Shown in pieces: positions 43,552 through 51,708 of a stretch of 64,000 nt of DNA (positions within the stretch are counted from its first letter, which is position 1; every line of letters begins with the position of its first letter). The stretch comes from Streptomyces sp. HUAS 15-9 (lineage in GTDB: Bacteria; Actinomycetota; Actinomycetes; Streptomycetales; Streptomycetaceae). The translations under genes and the position numbers were made by a program. A model generated the notes under the pieces. That model did not search any database and was not told the DNA's origin. It was given only the letters and a program-made list of their open reading frames with translations. The stretch covers positions 7,006,001-7,070,000 of the forward strand of contig NZ_CP106798.1 of assembly GCF_025642155.1 (NCBI RefSeq). The letters run 5' to 3'.

Positions 43552-46014
43552 ATGTCCTCCCCCAAGCACTCAACTGCGTTCGAGCAGGGCGGTGCCCCCA
43601 CCGGCGCTCCCACCAAGATCACCCAGGGTTCGCAGACCAGGGGCGGCATCGGCGAGTCGACCCTCCGCCCCGACGGCACCCTCAAGGTCACCGGCGAGTT
43701 CGCGTACTCGTCCGACATGTGGCACGAGGACATGCTCTGGGGCCAGATCCTGCGCTCCACGGTCGCCCACGCCGAGATCGTCTCGATCGACACGGGCGAG
43801 GCCCTCGCGACCCCCGGCGTCTACGCCGTCATGACGTACGACGACCTGCCGACCGACGTGAAGAACTACGGCCTGGAGATCCAGGACACCCCCGTCCTGG
43901 CCCACGGCAAGGTACGCCACCACGGCGAGCCGGTCGCGATCGTCGCCGCCGACCACCCGGAGACCGCGCGCCGCGCCGCCGCCAAGATCAAGGTGGAGTA
44001 CCGCGAACTGCCGGTCATCACCGACGAGGCCTCCGCGACGGCCCCGGACGCGATCCTCGTCCACGAGCACCGCGACGACCTCCCCCAAGGGCCTCCGACA
44101 AGCTCCGGTCCAGGGGGGACCCCCGTCATCGGCCACGTCCCGCACCCCAACATCGTCCACCGCCAGCCGATCGTCCGCGGTGACGTGGCGGCGGCCCGCG
44201 GGCGGGCGGACGTGATCGTCGAGGGCGAGTACACCTTCGGAATGCAGGACCAGGCCTTCCTCGGCCCCGAGTCCGGGCTCGCCGTGCCGGAGGAGGACGG
44301 CGGCGTCCACCTCTACATCGCCACCCAGTGGCTGCACTCCGACCTGCGCCAGATCGCCCCGGTCCTCGGCCTGCCCGAGGACAAGGTGCGCATGACGCTG
44401 GCCGGCGTCGGCGGCGCGTTCGGCGGCCGCGAGGACCTGTCGATGCAGATCCACGCCTGCCTGCTGGCCCTGCGCACAGGCAAGCCCGTCAAGATCGTCT
44501 ACAACCGCTTCGAGTCCTTCTTCGGGCACGTCCACCGCCACCCGGCCAAGCTGTACTACGAGCACGGGGCCACGCAGGACGGCAAGCTGACGCATGTGAA
44601 GTGCCGTATCGTCCTGGACGGCGGCGCGTACGCCTCCGCCTCCCCGGCCGTCGTCGGCAACGCCGCCTCCCTCGGCATCGGGCCCTACGTCGTCGACGAC
44701 GTCGAGATCGAGGCCATCGCCCTCTACACCAACAACCCGCCCTGCGGCGCCATGCGCGGCTTCGGCGCGGTCCAGGCCTGCTTCGCCTACGAGGCGCAGA
44801 TGGACAAGCTGGCGAAGAAGCTCGGCATGGACCCGGTGGAGCTGCGGCGGCTGAACGCGATGGAGCAGGGGACCATCATGCCGACGGGCCAGCCCGTCGA
44901 CTCCCCGGCCCCGGTCGCCGAACTCCTGCGGCGCGTCAAGGCGATGCCGCTGCCGCCGGAGCGCCAGTGGGAGAGCAGCGAGGGAGCCGACGTACGGCAG
45001 CTGCCCGGCGGACTGTCCAACACCACGCACGGCGAAGGCGTCGTACGCGGCATCGGCTACGCGGTCGGCATCAAGAACGTCGGCTTCTCCGAGGGGTTCG
45101 ACGACTACTCCACCGCCAAGGTCCGTATGGAGGTCGTCGCGGGCGAGCCCGTGGCCACCGTGCACACGGCCATGGCGGAGGTTGGCCAGGGCGGTGTCAC
45201 GGTCCATGCGCAGATCGCCCGCACAGAACTGGGTGTCGCCCAGGTGACCATCCACCCCGCCGACACCCAGGTGGGCTCGGCGGGTTCGACCTCGGCCTCC
45301 CGGCAGACGTACGTCACCGGGGGCGCCGTGAAGAACTCCTGCGAGCTGGTGCGCGAGCGGGTGCTGGAGATCGGGCGCCGCAAGTTCGGTACGTACCACC
45401 CGGCTTGGGCGACGGCGGAGCTGCTGCTGGAGGGCGGCAAGGTCGTCACCGACGGCGGTGAGGAGCTCGCCGACCTGGTGGACGTGCTCGAGGACGAGGC
45501 GGTCGAGGTCGAGGCCGAGTGGCGGCACCGCGCGACCGAGCCCTTCGACCTGCGCACCGGTCAGGGCAACGGCCATGTCCAGTACAGCTTCGCCGCGCAC
45601 CGGGCCGTCGTCGAGGTCGACACCGAGCTGGGCCTGGTCAAGGTGATCGAGCTGGCCTGTGCCCAGGATGTCGGCAAGGCGCTCAACCCGCTGTCCGTCC
45701 TCGGCCAGATCCAGGGCGGCACCACCCAGGGCCTGGGCGTGGCGGTGATGGAGGAGATCATCGTCGACCCGAAGACGGCGAAGGTCCAGAATCCCTCCTT
45801 CACGGACTACCTCATCCCCACGATTCTCGACACGCCGACCATCCCCGTCGATGTGCTCGAACTCGCCGACGACCACGCGCCGTACGGGCTCCGTGGCGTC
45901 GGCGAGGCCCCCACCCTGTCCTCGACTCCCGCCGTCCTCGCGGCCATCCGCAACGCGACGGGCCTGGAGCTGAACAGGACGCCGGTCCGGCCGGAACATC
46001 TCACCGGAACGTGA
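43552..46014 (+). CDS. xanthine dehydrogenase molybdopterin-binding subunit
   Basis: The large subunit, about 820 residues, which hydroxylates hypoxanthine and xanthine. Cofactor contacts: GGAFGGRED (Moco), PPCGAMRGFGAVQACFA (substrate-region Arg), GQGGVTVHAQIA, and the catalytic Glu in GVGEAPTLSSTP. The residue pattern fits xanthine dehydrogenase and not CO dehydrogenase (no AYxCSFR motif). An insert of 15 residues (about 180-195: LPQGPPTSSGPGGTP) breaks the usual sequence before VPHPNIVHRQPI and is encoded by a palindromic element. It starts at ATG 43552, two bases after the small-subunit stop. An NCS2 permease gene follows. Confidence 0.92.
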   Translation: MSSPKHSTAFEQGGAPTGAPTKITQGSQTRGGIGESTLRPDGTLKVTGEFAYSSDMWHEDMLWGQILRSTVAHAEIVSIDTGEALATPGVYAVMTYDDLPTDVKNYGLEIQDTPVLAHGKVRHHGEPVAIVAADHPETARRAAAKIKVEYRELPVITDEASATAPDAILVHEHRDDLPQGPPTSSGPGGTPVIGHVPHPNIVHRQPIVRGDVAAARGRADVIVEGEYTFGMQDQAFLGPESGLAVPEEDGGVHLYIATQWLHSDLRQIAPVLGLPEDKVRMTLAGVGGAFGGREDLSMQIHACLLALRTGKPVKIVYNRFESFFGHVHRHPAKLYYEHGATQDGKLTHVKCRIVLDGGAYASASPAVVGNAASLGIGPYVVDDVEIEAIALYTNNPPCGAMRGFGAVQACFAYEAQMDKLAKKLGMDPVELRRLNAMEQGTIMPTGQPVDSPAPVAELLRRVKAMPLPPERQWESSEGADVRQLPGGLSNTTHGEGVVRGIGYAVGIKNVGFSEGFDDYSTAKVRMEVVAGEPVATVHTAMAEVGQGGVTVHAQIARTELGVAQVTIHPADTQVGSAGSTSASRQTYVTGGAVKNSCELVRERVLEIGRRKFGTYHPAWATAELLLEGGKVVTDGGEELADLVDVLEDEAVEVEAEWRHRATEPFDLRTGQGNGHVQYSFAAHRAVVEVDTELGLVKVIELACAQDVGKALNPLSVLGQIQGGTTQGLGVAVMEEIIVDPKTAKVQNPSFTDYLIPTILDTPTIPVDVLELADDHAPYGLRGVGEAPTLSSTPAVLAAIRNATGLELNRTPVRPEHLTGT
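44080..44124 (+). repeat. short palindromic insertion element, copy 2 (in frame)
   Basis: It begins CTCCCCCAAG and ends CAGGGGGGACCCCC, the same ends as the copy at 6510. It is 45 bases long, so it adds exactly 15 codons to the xanthine dehydrogenase gene without a frameshift. The inner region (GGGCCTCCGACAAGCTCC) differs from copy 1. Confidence 0.65.
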
Positions 46015-46041
46015 CCCTCCGGGGTTGAACCGGCTTGTTTT

Positions 46042-46064
46042 CCTGGGGGACTTCGTCCCCCAGG
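46042..46064. terminator. hairpin between xdh and the purine permease
   Basis: CCTGGGGGAC (46042-46051) and GTCCCCCAGG (46055-46064) form a perfect 10-bp stem with a TTC loop. It follows the xdh stop by about 27 bases and precedes the permease gene by 108 bases, so it may reduce readthrough. Confidence 0.6.
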
Positions 46065-46171
46065 CCCCAACTGTTCGTCCTGGGCCGTCCCCCGGGTCGT
46101 GCACATCCCAAATCCCGCACGTCGTGGAAGACGACGCGTGGGTGCCCCTGTGAACCTTGGGAGACGGCACC

Positions 46172-47629
46172 ATGACCCCACAGTCGACCGAGCCAAGATC
46201 CACCGCCGAGGACGCGGGTGCGGGAACCCGCAACCCGGCCGGCAGGTCGTGGCTCGACCGGTACTTCCACATATCCGCGAGAGGATCCTCCGTCGCACGC
46301 GAAGTGCGCGGCGGTGTCACCACCTTCATGGCGATGGCGTACATCCTCCTGCTCAACCCCCTGATCCTGTCCGGCAAGGACGCGGCGGGGGACACGCTCG
46401 GCCAGAAGGCCCTCATCACCGCGACCGCGTTCGCGGCGGCCTTCACCACACTGCTGATGGGTTTCGCCGGCAAGGTGCCGCTCGCCCTCGCCGCCGGCCT
46501 CTCCGTCTCCGGTGTCCTTTCCTCACAGGTCGCCCCGCAGATGACCTGGCCGCAGGCCATGGGCATGTGTGTGATGTACGGCGTGGTCATCATGCTGCTC
46601 GTCGTCACCGGCCTCCGTGAGATGATCATGAACGCGATTCCGCTCGCGCTCAAGCACGGCATCACCATGGGCATCGGCCTGTTCATCGCCCTCATCGGCT
46701 TCTACAAGTCCGGCTTCGTGCACCAGGGCAAGGCGACCCCGGTCACCCTCGGCCCCGCCGGTGAGTTGACGGGCTGGCCGGTCCTCCTCTTCGCGGGCAC
46801 CCTGCTCCTGATCTTCATGCTCCAGGCCCGGGGCGTCCCCGGCGCCATCCTCATCGGCATCGTCGGCGGCACGATCGTCGCCGCGATCCTCAACGCGGCC
46901 GGCGTCATCGACCCCAGGCAGTGGGCGAGCGGTGCCCCCGAACTGCACGGCAGCGCGGTCTCGATGCCCGACTTCTCGCTCTTCGGGCACGTCGAGTTCG
47001 GCGGCTGGGGCAAGGTCGGCGCGATGACCGTGGGGATGATCGTCTTCACGCTCGTGCTCGCCGGGTTCTTCGACGCGATGGCCACCATCATCGGCGTCGG
47101 CACCGAGGCCCGACTGGCCGACGACAAGGGCCGGATGCCGGGCCTGTCCAAGGCGCTGTTCATCGACGGCGCGGGCGGTGCGATCGGCGGTGTCGCGGGC
47201 GGCTCCGGCCAGACCGTGTTCATCGAGTCGGCCACCGGCGTCGGCGAGGGGGCCCGCACGGGCCTCGCCTCGGTCGTCACCGGACTGTTCTTCGCGGCCT
47301 GCCTCTTCTTCACCCCGCTGACCGCGATCGTCCCGCAGGAGGTCGCCTCCGCAGCCCTGGTCGTGATCGGCGCGATGATGCTGATGAACGCACGGCATGT
47401 GGACTGGGCCGACCGGGCCATCGCGATCCCGGTCTTCCTGACGGTCGTTGTGATGCCGTTCACATACTCCATCACCGCGGGCGTGGCCGCGGGCGTCATC
47501 TCCTACGCCGCCATCAAGGCCGCGCAGGGCAAGGCCCGGGAGATCGGGGCGTTCATGTGGGGCCTGACAGGGATCTTCCTGGTCTATTTCGCCCTCAATC
47601 CCATTGAGAGCTGGCTGGGCGTGCACTAG
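46172..47629 (+). CDS. NCS2/AzgA-type purine permease
   Basis: An integral membrane transporter of 485 residues and about 12-14 helices, of the AzgA group (hypoxanthine, guanine, adenine). Typical segments: REVRGGVTTFMAMAYILLLNP near the start, AAFTTLLMGFAGKVPLALAAG, MNAIPLALKHGITMGIGLFIAL, and FFDAMATIIGVGTEARL followed by SGQTVFIESATGVGEGARTGL. The residues that line the substrate site in AzgA-type proteins are kept. The ATG at 46172 follows GGGAGA; a TTG at 46157 is in frame. It is placed with xdh genes and xdhC, so it should bring in purines for degradation. Confidence 0.9.
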   Translation: MTPQSTEPRSTAEDAGAGTRNPAGRSWLDRYFHISARGSSVAREVRGGVTTFMAMAYILLLNPLILSGKDAAGDTLGQKALITATAFAAAFTTLLMGFAGKVPLALAAGLSVSGVLSSQVAPQMTWPQAMGMCVMYGVVIMLLVVTGLREMIMNAIPLALKHGITMGIGLFIALIGFYKSGFVHQGKATPVTLGPAGELTGWPVLLFAGTLLLIFMLQARGVPGAILIGIVGGTIVAAILNAAGVIDPRQWASGAPELHGSAVSMPDFSLFGHVEFGGWGKVGAMTVGMIVFTLVLAGFFDAMATIIGVGTEARLADDKGRMPGLSKALFIDGAGGAIGGVAGGSGQTVFIESATGVGEGARTGLASVVTGLFFAACLFFTPLTAIVPQEVASAALVVIGAMMLMNARHVDWADRAIAIPVFLTVVVMPFTYSITAGVAAGVISYAAIKAAQGKAREIGAFMWGLTGIFLVYFALNPIESWLGVH

Positions 47630-47684
47630 CACCAGCCGCTCCCCGAAAGACCCTCCACACAGCCGTCGTCAAGGAGACCGAGAG

Positions 47685-48836
47685 ATGCTGGACATCGCCG
47701 AGGAGCTCGACCGGTGGGCCGAGCGGGGACGCGACTTCGCCGTGGCCACCGTGGTGACGGTCGGCGGCAGCGCCCCGCGCCGGCCGGGTGCCGCCCTCGC
47801 GGTGGACGCCGACGGCACGGCGATCGGCTCGGTCTCCGGCGGCTGTGTGGAGGGTGCCGTGTACGACCTGTGCAGGCAGGCGCTTCAGGACGGCGAGACC
47901 GTCCTGGAGCGCTTCGGCTACAGCGACGAGGACGCCTTCGCCGTCGGCCTCACCTGCGGCGGCGTCATCGACATCCTCGTCACCCCGGTACGGGCGGCCG
48001 ACCCCGCCCGTCCGGTGGTCGCGGCCGCGCTGGCCGCCGCCGCGCGCGGGGAGGCCGCGGCGGTCGCGCGGATCGTGTCGGGCCCGGCGCAGCTGCGGGG
48101 CCGGGCCCTGCTCGTCCGCCCCGGCGGCTCGTACGACGGCGGCTTCGGCGCCCACCCCGAACTGGACCGCACCGTCGCCGCCGAGGCCGGTGCCTTCCTG
48201 GACGCGGGCCGCACCGGCACCCTGGAGATAGGTGAGCAGGGCTCGCGCTGCGGCGCCCCGCTCACCGTGCTGGTCGAGTCGTCGGTCCCGCCGCCCCGGA
48301 TGATCGTCTTCGGCGCGATCGACTTCGCCTCGGCGCTGGTCCGCATCGGCAAGTTCCTGGGCTACCACGTGACGGTGTGCGACGCCCGGCCGGTGTTCGC
48401 CACCCGGACCCGCTTCCCCGAGGCCGACGAGATCGTCGTCGAGTGGCCGCACACCTACCTGGAGCGCACGGACGTCGACGGCCGTACCGTCCTGTGCGTG
48501 CTCACCCACGACGCCAAGTTCGACGTGCCGCTGCTGCGGCTCGCCCTGCGGCTGCCCGTGGCCTACGTCGGCGCGATGGGCTCCCGCCGCACCCACCTGG
48601 ACCGCAACGAGCGCCTGCGCGAAGTCGGCGTCACCGAACTGGAGCTGGCGCGCCTCAGGTCCCCCATCGGCCTCGACCTGGGAGCCCGCACCCCCGAGGA
48701 GACGGCCCTGTCGATCGCCTCGGAGATCGTCGCGAGCCGACGCGGTGGCACCGGCGTGTCTCTCACGGGCGCGCACACACCGATCCACCACGACACGACG
48801 TCCGTACCGGCGGGCCGGATCGGTTCGGTGGCCTGA
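47685..48836 (+). CDS. xdhC: XdhC family Moco insertion/maturation protein
   Basis: A 383-residue protein in two parts. The N-terminal XdhC domain has TVVTVGGSAPRRPGAALAVDADG and SGGCVEG (Cys-containing, likely binding the cofactor). The C-terminal XdhC Rossmann domain has PRMIVFGAIDFASALVRIGKF, VCDARPVFAT, CVLTHDAKFD and YVGAMGSRRT. XdhC in Rhodobacter binds sulphurated Moco and inserts it into xanthine dehydrogenase. Here it is 56 bases after the permease gene and probably in the same unit as xdh. ATG 47685 follows AAGGAG. Purine use needs all four functions together. Confidence 0.92.
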   Translation: MLDIAEELDRWAERGRDFAVATVVTVGGSAPRRPGAALAVDADGTAIGSVSGGCVEGAVYDLCRQALQDGETVLERFGYSDEDAFAVGLTCGGVIDILVTPVRAADPARPVVAAALAAAARGEAAAVARIVSGPAQLRGRALLVRPGGSYDGGFGAHPELDRTVAAEAGAFLDAGRTGTLEIGEQGSRCGAPLTVLVESSVPPPRMIVFGAIDFASALVRIGKFLGYHVTVCDARPVFATRTRFPEADEIVVEWPHTYLERTDVDGRTVLCVLTHDAKFDVPLLRLALRLPVAYVGAMGSRRTHLDRNERLREVGVTELELARLRSPIGLDLGARTPEETALSIASEIVASRRGGTGVSLTGAHTPIHHDTTSVPAGRIGSVA

Positions 48837-48862
48837 GGGGCCGTGGCCGAGAATGCCTTTCG

Positions 48863-48904
48863 CCGTTCACGCCCTCCTGAAGAGCACCGTTCACGCCCTC
48901 CTGA
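48863..48904 (+). repeat. 24-bp tandem duplication containing the end of the SRPBCC gene
   Basis: CCGTTCACGCCCTCCTGA occurs at 48863-48880 and 48887-48904, period 24. The second copy contains the last codons and the stop of the minus-strand SRPBCC gene; the first copy lies just downstream of that stop, with its own in-frame stop. A recent small duplication is likely. Confidence 0.7.
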
Positions 48905-49331
48905 GCAGGCTGTTCAGCGCCCTGCCGAACATCGCCCGGGCCGTCTGGTCCAGGAGGGGGTCGAAGAGTCTCGGGAGGCCGCGCAGGCGTAGTTCCTCCC
49001 GCCACACCACGCGGGTACGGCCGCCCGGTCCCGGGCGTACCTCCAGCTCGGCCCAGCCGAGGACCACCCGGCCGTGCTTGACCAGGCGGCACAGTCCGGG
49101 CTCGCCGTCGCTCGGCGGGTGCCAGTCGGTGACCTCCATCGGGTCGGTCAGGGAGAGCGGACCGATCCCGGTACGGGCCACGAAGCGCGTGCCCTCCCGG
49201 GTCGGCGGATCGGTGACCACGGTGATCCGCGTCAGCGGGACCGCGTCGGCGTGCCGGGGCCACTCCGTGAGCCGGCGCCACGCCTCGTCGATCGGCAGCG
49301 GTGCCGTGCGTTCGAGCTGGAAGGTGACCAC
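48891..49331 (-). CDS. SRPBCC (START-like) family protein
   Basis: A 146-residue protein with a helix-grip fold for hydrophobic ligands: LPIDEAWRRLTEWPRH, then alternating strands (TRFVARTGIGPL, MEVTDWHPPSD) and the C-terminal helix LFDPLLDQTARAMFGRALNSL. Such proteins act as lipid or polyketide binding proteins or as cyclases. No pathway is suggested by its neighbours (xdhC convergent, a P450 divergent). GTG 49331 is the start. The 24-bp duplication spans its end. Confidence 0.75.
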   Translation of the reverse strand: MVTFQLERTAPLPIDEAWRRLTEWPRHADAVPLTRITVVTDPPTREGTRFVARTGIGPLSLTDPMEVTDWHPPSDGEPGLCRLVKHGRVVLGWAELEVRPGPGGRTRVVWREELRLRGLPRLFDPLLDQTARAMFGRALNSLLRRA

Positions 49332-49549
49332 GCAACGATCTTAGGGAAGCGGTTGCTCGAAAGGGGACCCGAGTGACCTCGGGCGGTTGCGTCAACCAGG
49401 GCTTTGCGAGCGGGCGTACGCTGGTCAGCGCGGCGGGATCCCGCAGGCCCGGACGACGTCACCGGCCGGCGCCCGTACGTCCCCTGTCGCGCCCGTGCGG
49501 CCGTACGGCACCATGAGCGCGTCCCCGTACCAGCGTTCGGGAGGGCGTC

Positions 49550-50770
49550 GTGGACCGCGAACAGCACGGCAGGCTCGACGAGTTGATGCGCGACCCCTAT
49601 CCGCACTACGCCCGTGCCCGGACGGCCGAGGGGCTTACCCATGTCGCCGAGCTCGACGCATGGCTGGTGGCCAGGGACGCCGACGTACGCGAAGTGCTGC
49701 GTCGTACCGAGGACTTCTCGTCGGCGAACGCCCTCAGGCCGGACGTGCTCCCCTCGCCCGCCGCGCTCGTCGCCCTCGGCGGCGGGTTCGGCGGCCGTCC
49801 GGTGGTGGTCACCTCGGACGGCGAGCGGCACCAGCGGTTACGGGCACCGCTCGTCCGCGCTCTCTCACCGGCCCGGGTCGCCGCGCAGGTGCCGTACGCC
49901 GCCGAGCGTGCCGCCGCCCTCGTCGACGGCTTCGTCAAGGACGGGCACGTGGAGCTGATGTCCCGCTATGCCAGGCGGCTGCCCGGTGAGGTCATCGGGC
50001 GGATCGTCGGCCTCGACCCGGCCGACGTACCCGTGGTGGTGCACGGTGGACACCGCGCCGAGGAACTGCTGTTCCGGCCCCTCGAGGAGACGGAGCAACT
50101 GCCCGCCGCCCAGGACGTGGTGGCGATGCAGCACGTCCTCGACCGCTGCGCCCGGGACCGGTACGCGCGGCCGCGCGAGGACCTCTGCACGGAGATCGTC
50201 GCCTCCGTGGCCGGCCCCGGTCAGGGTGAACTCACCCTGGACCAGCGGCACGAGACCGTCGCCCATCTGCAGAACCTGCTCATCGCCGGGCACCTCACCA
50301 CGACCGCGCTGATCGGCACCACCGTCCTGCAGCTGATGCGGCACCGGTCCCAGTGGGAGCTGCTGTGCGCGGAGCCCGAAAAGATTCCGGCGGCGGTCGA
50401 GGAGGCGCTGCGCCACGACGGCCCGCTCCAGGGCTTCCGCCGGATCACCACCCGCCCGGTCACCCTCGCGGGCACCGAACTCCCGGCCGGGGCGGCGGTG
50501 TTCGTCGCGTTCGGCGCGGCCGACCGGGACGGCTCGTGCCATTCCCGCCCCGACGACTTCGACATCACCCGTACCCCCGGCCGCCACCTCGCCTTCGGCT
50601 TCGGCGCTCACGCCTGCCCCGGCGCCCAGCTGGCCCGCGAGCAACTGCGCATCACCCTGGAGGAGTTGACACGTCGACTGCCCGGACTGCGGCCGGCCGA
50701 CGGGCACCCCGTCACCATGCGGCCCACGCTGATCCACCGTTCTCCGCACGAGCTTCATCTGACGTGGTGA
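49550..50770 (+). CDS. cytochrome P450
   Basis: A 406-residue P450. I-helix: LLIAGHLTTTALIGT (acid-alcohol pair replaced by H-L-T-T, so the usual Asp/Glu before Thr is not seen). K-helix: EEALRHDGPLQGFRR (ExxR). Haem loop: FGFGAHACPGAQLAREQL with the Cys ligand. Size and motifs fit bacterial class I P450s. No ferredoxin or ferredoxin reductase gene is near. It starts at GTG 49550 after GGGAGGG. The unusual I-helix hints at peroxide use or special oxygen handling, but this is only inference. Confidence 0.88.
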   Translation: MDREQHGRLDELMRDPYPHYARARTAEGLTHVAELDAWLVARDADVREVLRRTEDFSSANALRPDVLPSPAALVALGGGFGGRPVVVTSDGERHQRLRAPLVRALSPARVAAQVPYAAERAAALVDGFVKDGHVELMSRYARRLPGEVIGRIVGLDPADVPVVVHGGHRAEELLFRPLEETEQLPAAQDVVAMQHVLDRCARDRYARPREDLCTEIVASVAGPGQGELTLDQRHETVAHLQNLLIAGHLTTTALIGTTVLQLMRHRSQWELLCAEPEKIPAAVEEALRHDGPLQGFRRITTRPVTLAGTELPAGAAVFVAFGAADRDGSCHSRPDDFDITRTPGRHLAFGFGAHACPGAQLAREQLRITLEELTRRLPGLRPADGHPVTMRPTLIHRSPHELHLTW

Positions 50771-50799
50771 GGGGCGCCTCAGCGCTGCCCCGGGCTGCT

Positions 50800-51606
50800 C
50801 TAGGGGTGGTACACCTTCCCCGGCTCGGCCTTCCCGGGCGCGAGCAGCTGCGGCACGGTCACGAACACGTACCCGCGCGCCTTCAGGGCGTCGATGATGC
50901 CGGGTACGGCGGGCACGGTGCCCTGGTAGATGTCGTGCAGCAGGATGATCCCGTCACGGGACGCCTGCGCGAGGACGCGCTTGGTGATCAGTGCGGAGTC
51001 GGTGGTCGTGTAGTCCTTGGCGGTCACGCTCCACAGCACCTCGGCCAGCCCCATCTCACGGCAGATGCGGTGCACGGTCCCGTTCGTGCGGCCCTGGGGC
51101 GGGCGCATCAGCGTCGGCCGGTGCCCGATGAGGCGCTCTATCGCCGCGTTGGGCCGTTCCAGCTCCTCGCGTATCTGCTTCTCCGATATCCGGGTCAGGA
51201 TCTTGTGGTCCCAGGTGTGGCTGCCGACCTCGTGGCCCTCGGCCGCCATGCGCTTGACGAGCTCCGGGTACTTCACGATGTGCCGCTTGCCGAGCAGGAA
51301 GAAGGTCGCCGGGACCTGCTTCTCCTTGAGGATGTCCAGGAGCCGGGCCGAGTTCTCGCTGGGCCCCGCGTCGAAGGTGAGCGCGATGCACTTGGCCTCG
51401 CGGCAGTCGACGGTCCCGAACCGGGCGGCCTGGGATCCGGAGGCGGCGTGGGCGCGGGCGGCGCTGGGCGCGGTCGTGTCGTTGCCCGCGCAGCCGGTGA
51501 GTGCGAGTGCCAGGGAGAGGGCCGCGGCGGTCAGCGCGGTGCGACGCAACCCCGATCCCCGTCTCGGCGTCTTCTCGGTCGGAAGCTTCTTGGTCCACAG
51601 AGGCAT
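50800..51606 (-). CDS. polysaccharide deacetylase lipoprotein, altered TFDDG motif
   Basis: A 268-residue NodB-type carbohydrate esterase. The lipoprotein signal ends at LALTGC (Cys39). The motifs are: 1 TFDAGPS (Asp79, with Ala80 where the usual second Asp that binds the metal should be), 2 HTWDH (His130, His134), 3 RPPQGRTN, 4 LWSVTAKDY, 5 GIILLHDI. With one of the metal-binding Asp lost, metal affinity or activity may differ; TFDAG also occurs in some other actinobacterial members. The start is ATG 51606. The promoter region contains GTATAGATG repeats. Probable role: cell-wall or chitin-like polymer modification. Confidence 0.85.
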   Translation of the reverse strand: MPLWTKKLPTEKTPRRGSGLRRTALTAAALSLALALTGCAGNDTTAPSAARAHAASGSQAARFGTVDCREAKCIALTFDAGPSENSARLLDILKEKQVPATFFLLGKRHIVKYPELVKRMAAEGHEVGSHTWDHKILTRISEKQIREELERPNAAIERLIGHRPTLMRPPQGRTNGTVHRICREMGLAEVLWSVTAKDYTTTDSALITKRVLAQASRDGIILLHDIYQGTVPAVPGIIDALKARGYVFVTVPQLLAPGKAEPGKVYHP

Positions 51607-51626
51607 GCCCGGACTATACATAGCGG

Positions 51627-51648
51627 GTATAGATGGCGTGTATAGATG
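51627..51648. promoter_or_regulatory. direct repeats in a divergent promoter region
   Basis: GTATAGATG occurs at 51627-51635 and 51640-51648 (13 bp apart), next to CTATACATAG. These AT-rich repeats stand out in the 102-base region between the divergent deacetylase and phosphoribosyltransferase genes and may be regulator sites or tandem -10 elements. Confidence 0.4.
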
Positions 51649-51708
51649 TGCACGGTTGCCCGTATCACCATGGAAGACGAGGACCGACCTCCAGCGAGAG
51701 GACGACCC

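Noticed and set aside
43552..46014. Carbon monoxide dehydrogenase large subunit
   Set aside because: The active-site loop of CO dehydrogenases (AYxCSFR) is absent, while the region and the neighbours (PucR, XdhC, purine permease) fit xanthine dehydrogenase.
43570..46695. Long minus-strand frame opposite the xanthine dehydrogenase large subunit
   Set aside because: No recognisable protein features; it is a shadow of the real gene with the expected codon bias.
49550..50770. P450 considered as part of a natural product cluster
   Set aside because: Neighbours (SRPBCC protein, deacetylase, phosphoribosyltransferase) do not form a pathway, and no core biosynthetic enzyme is present.
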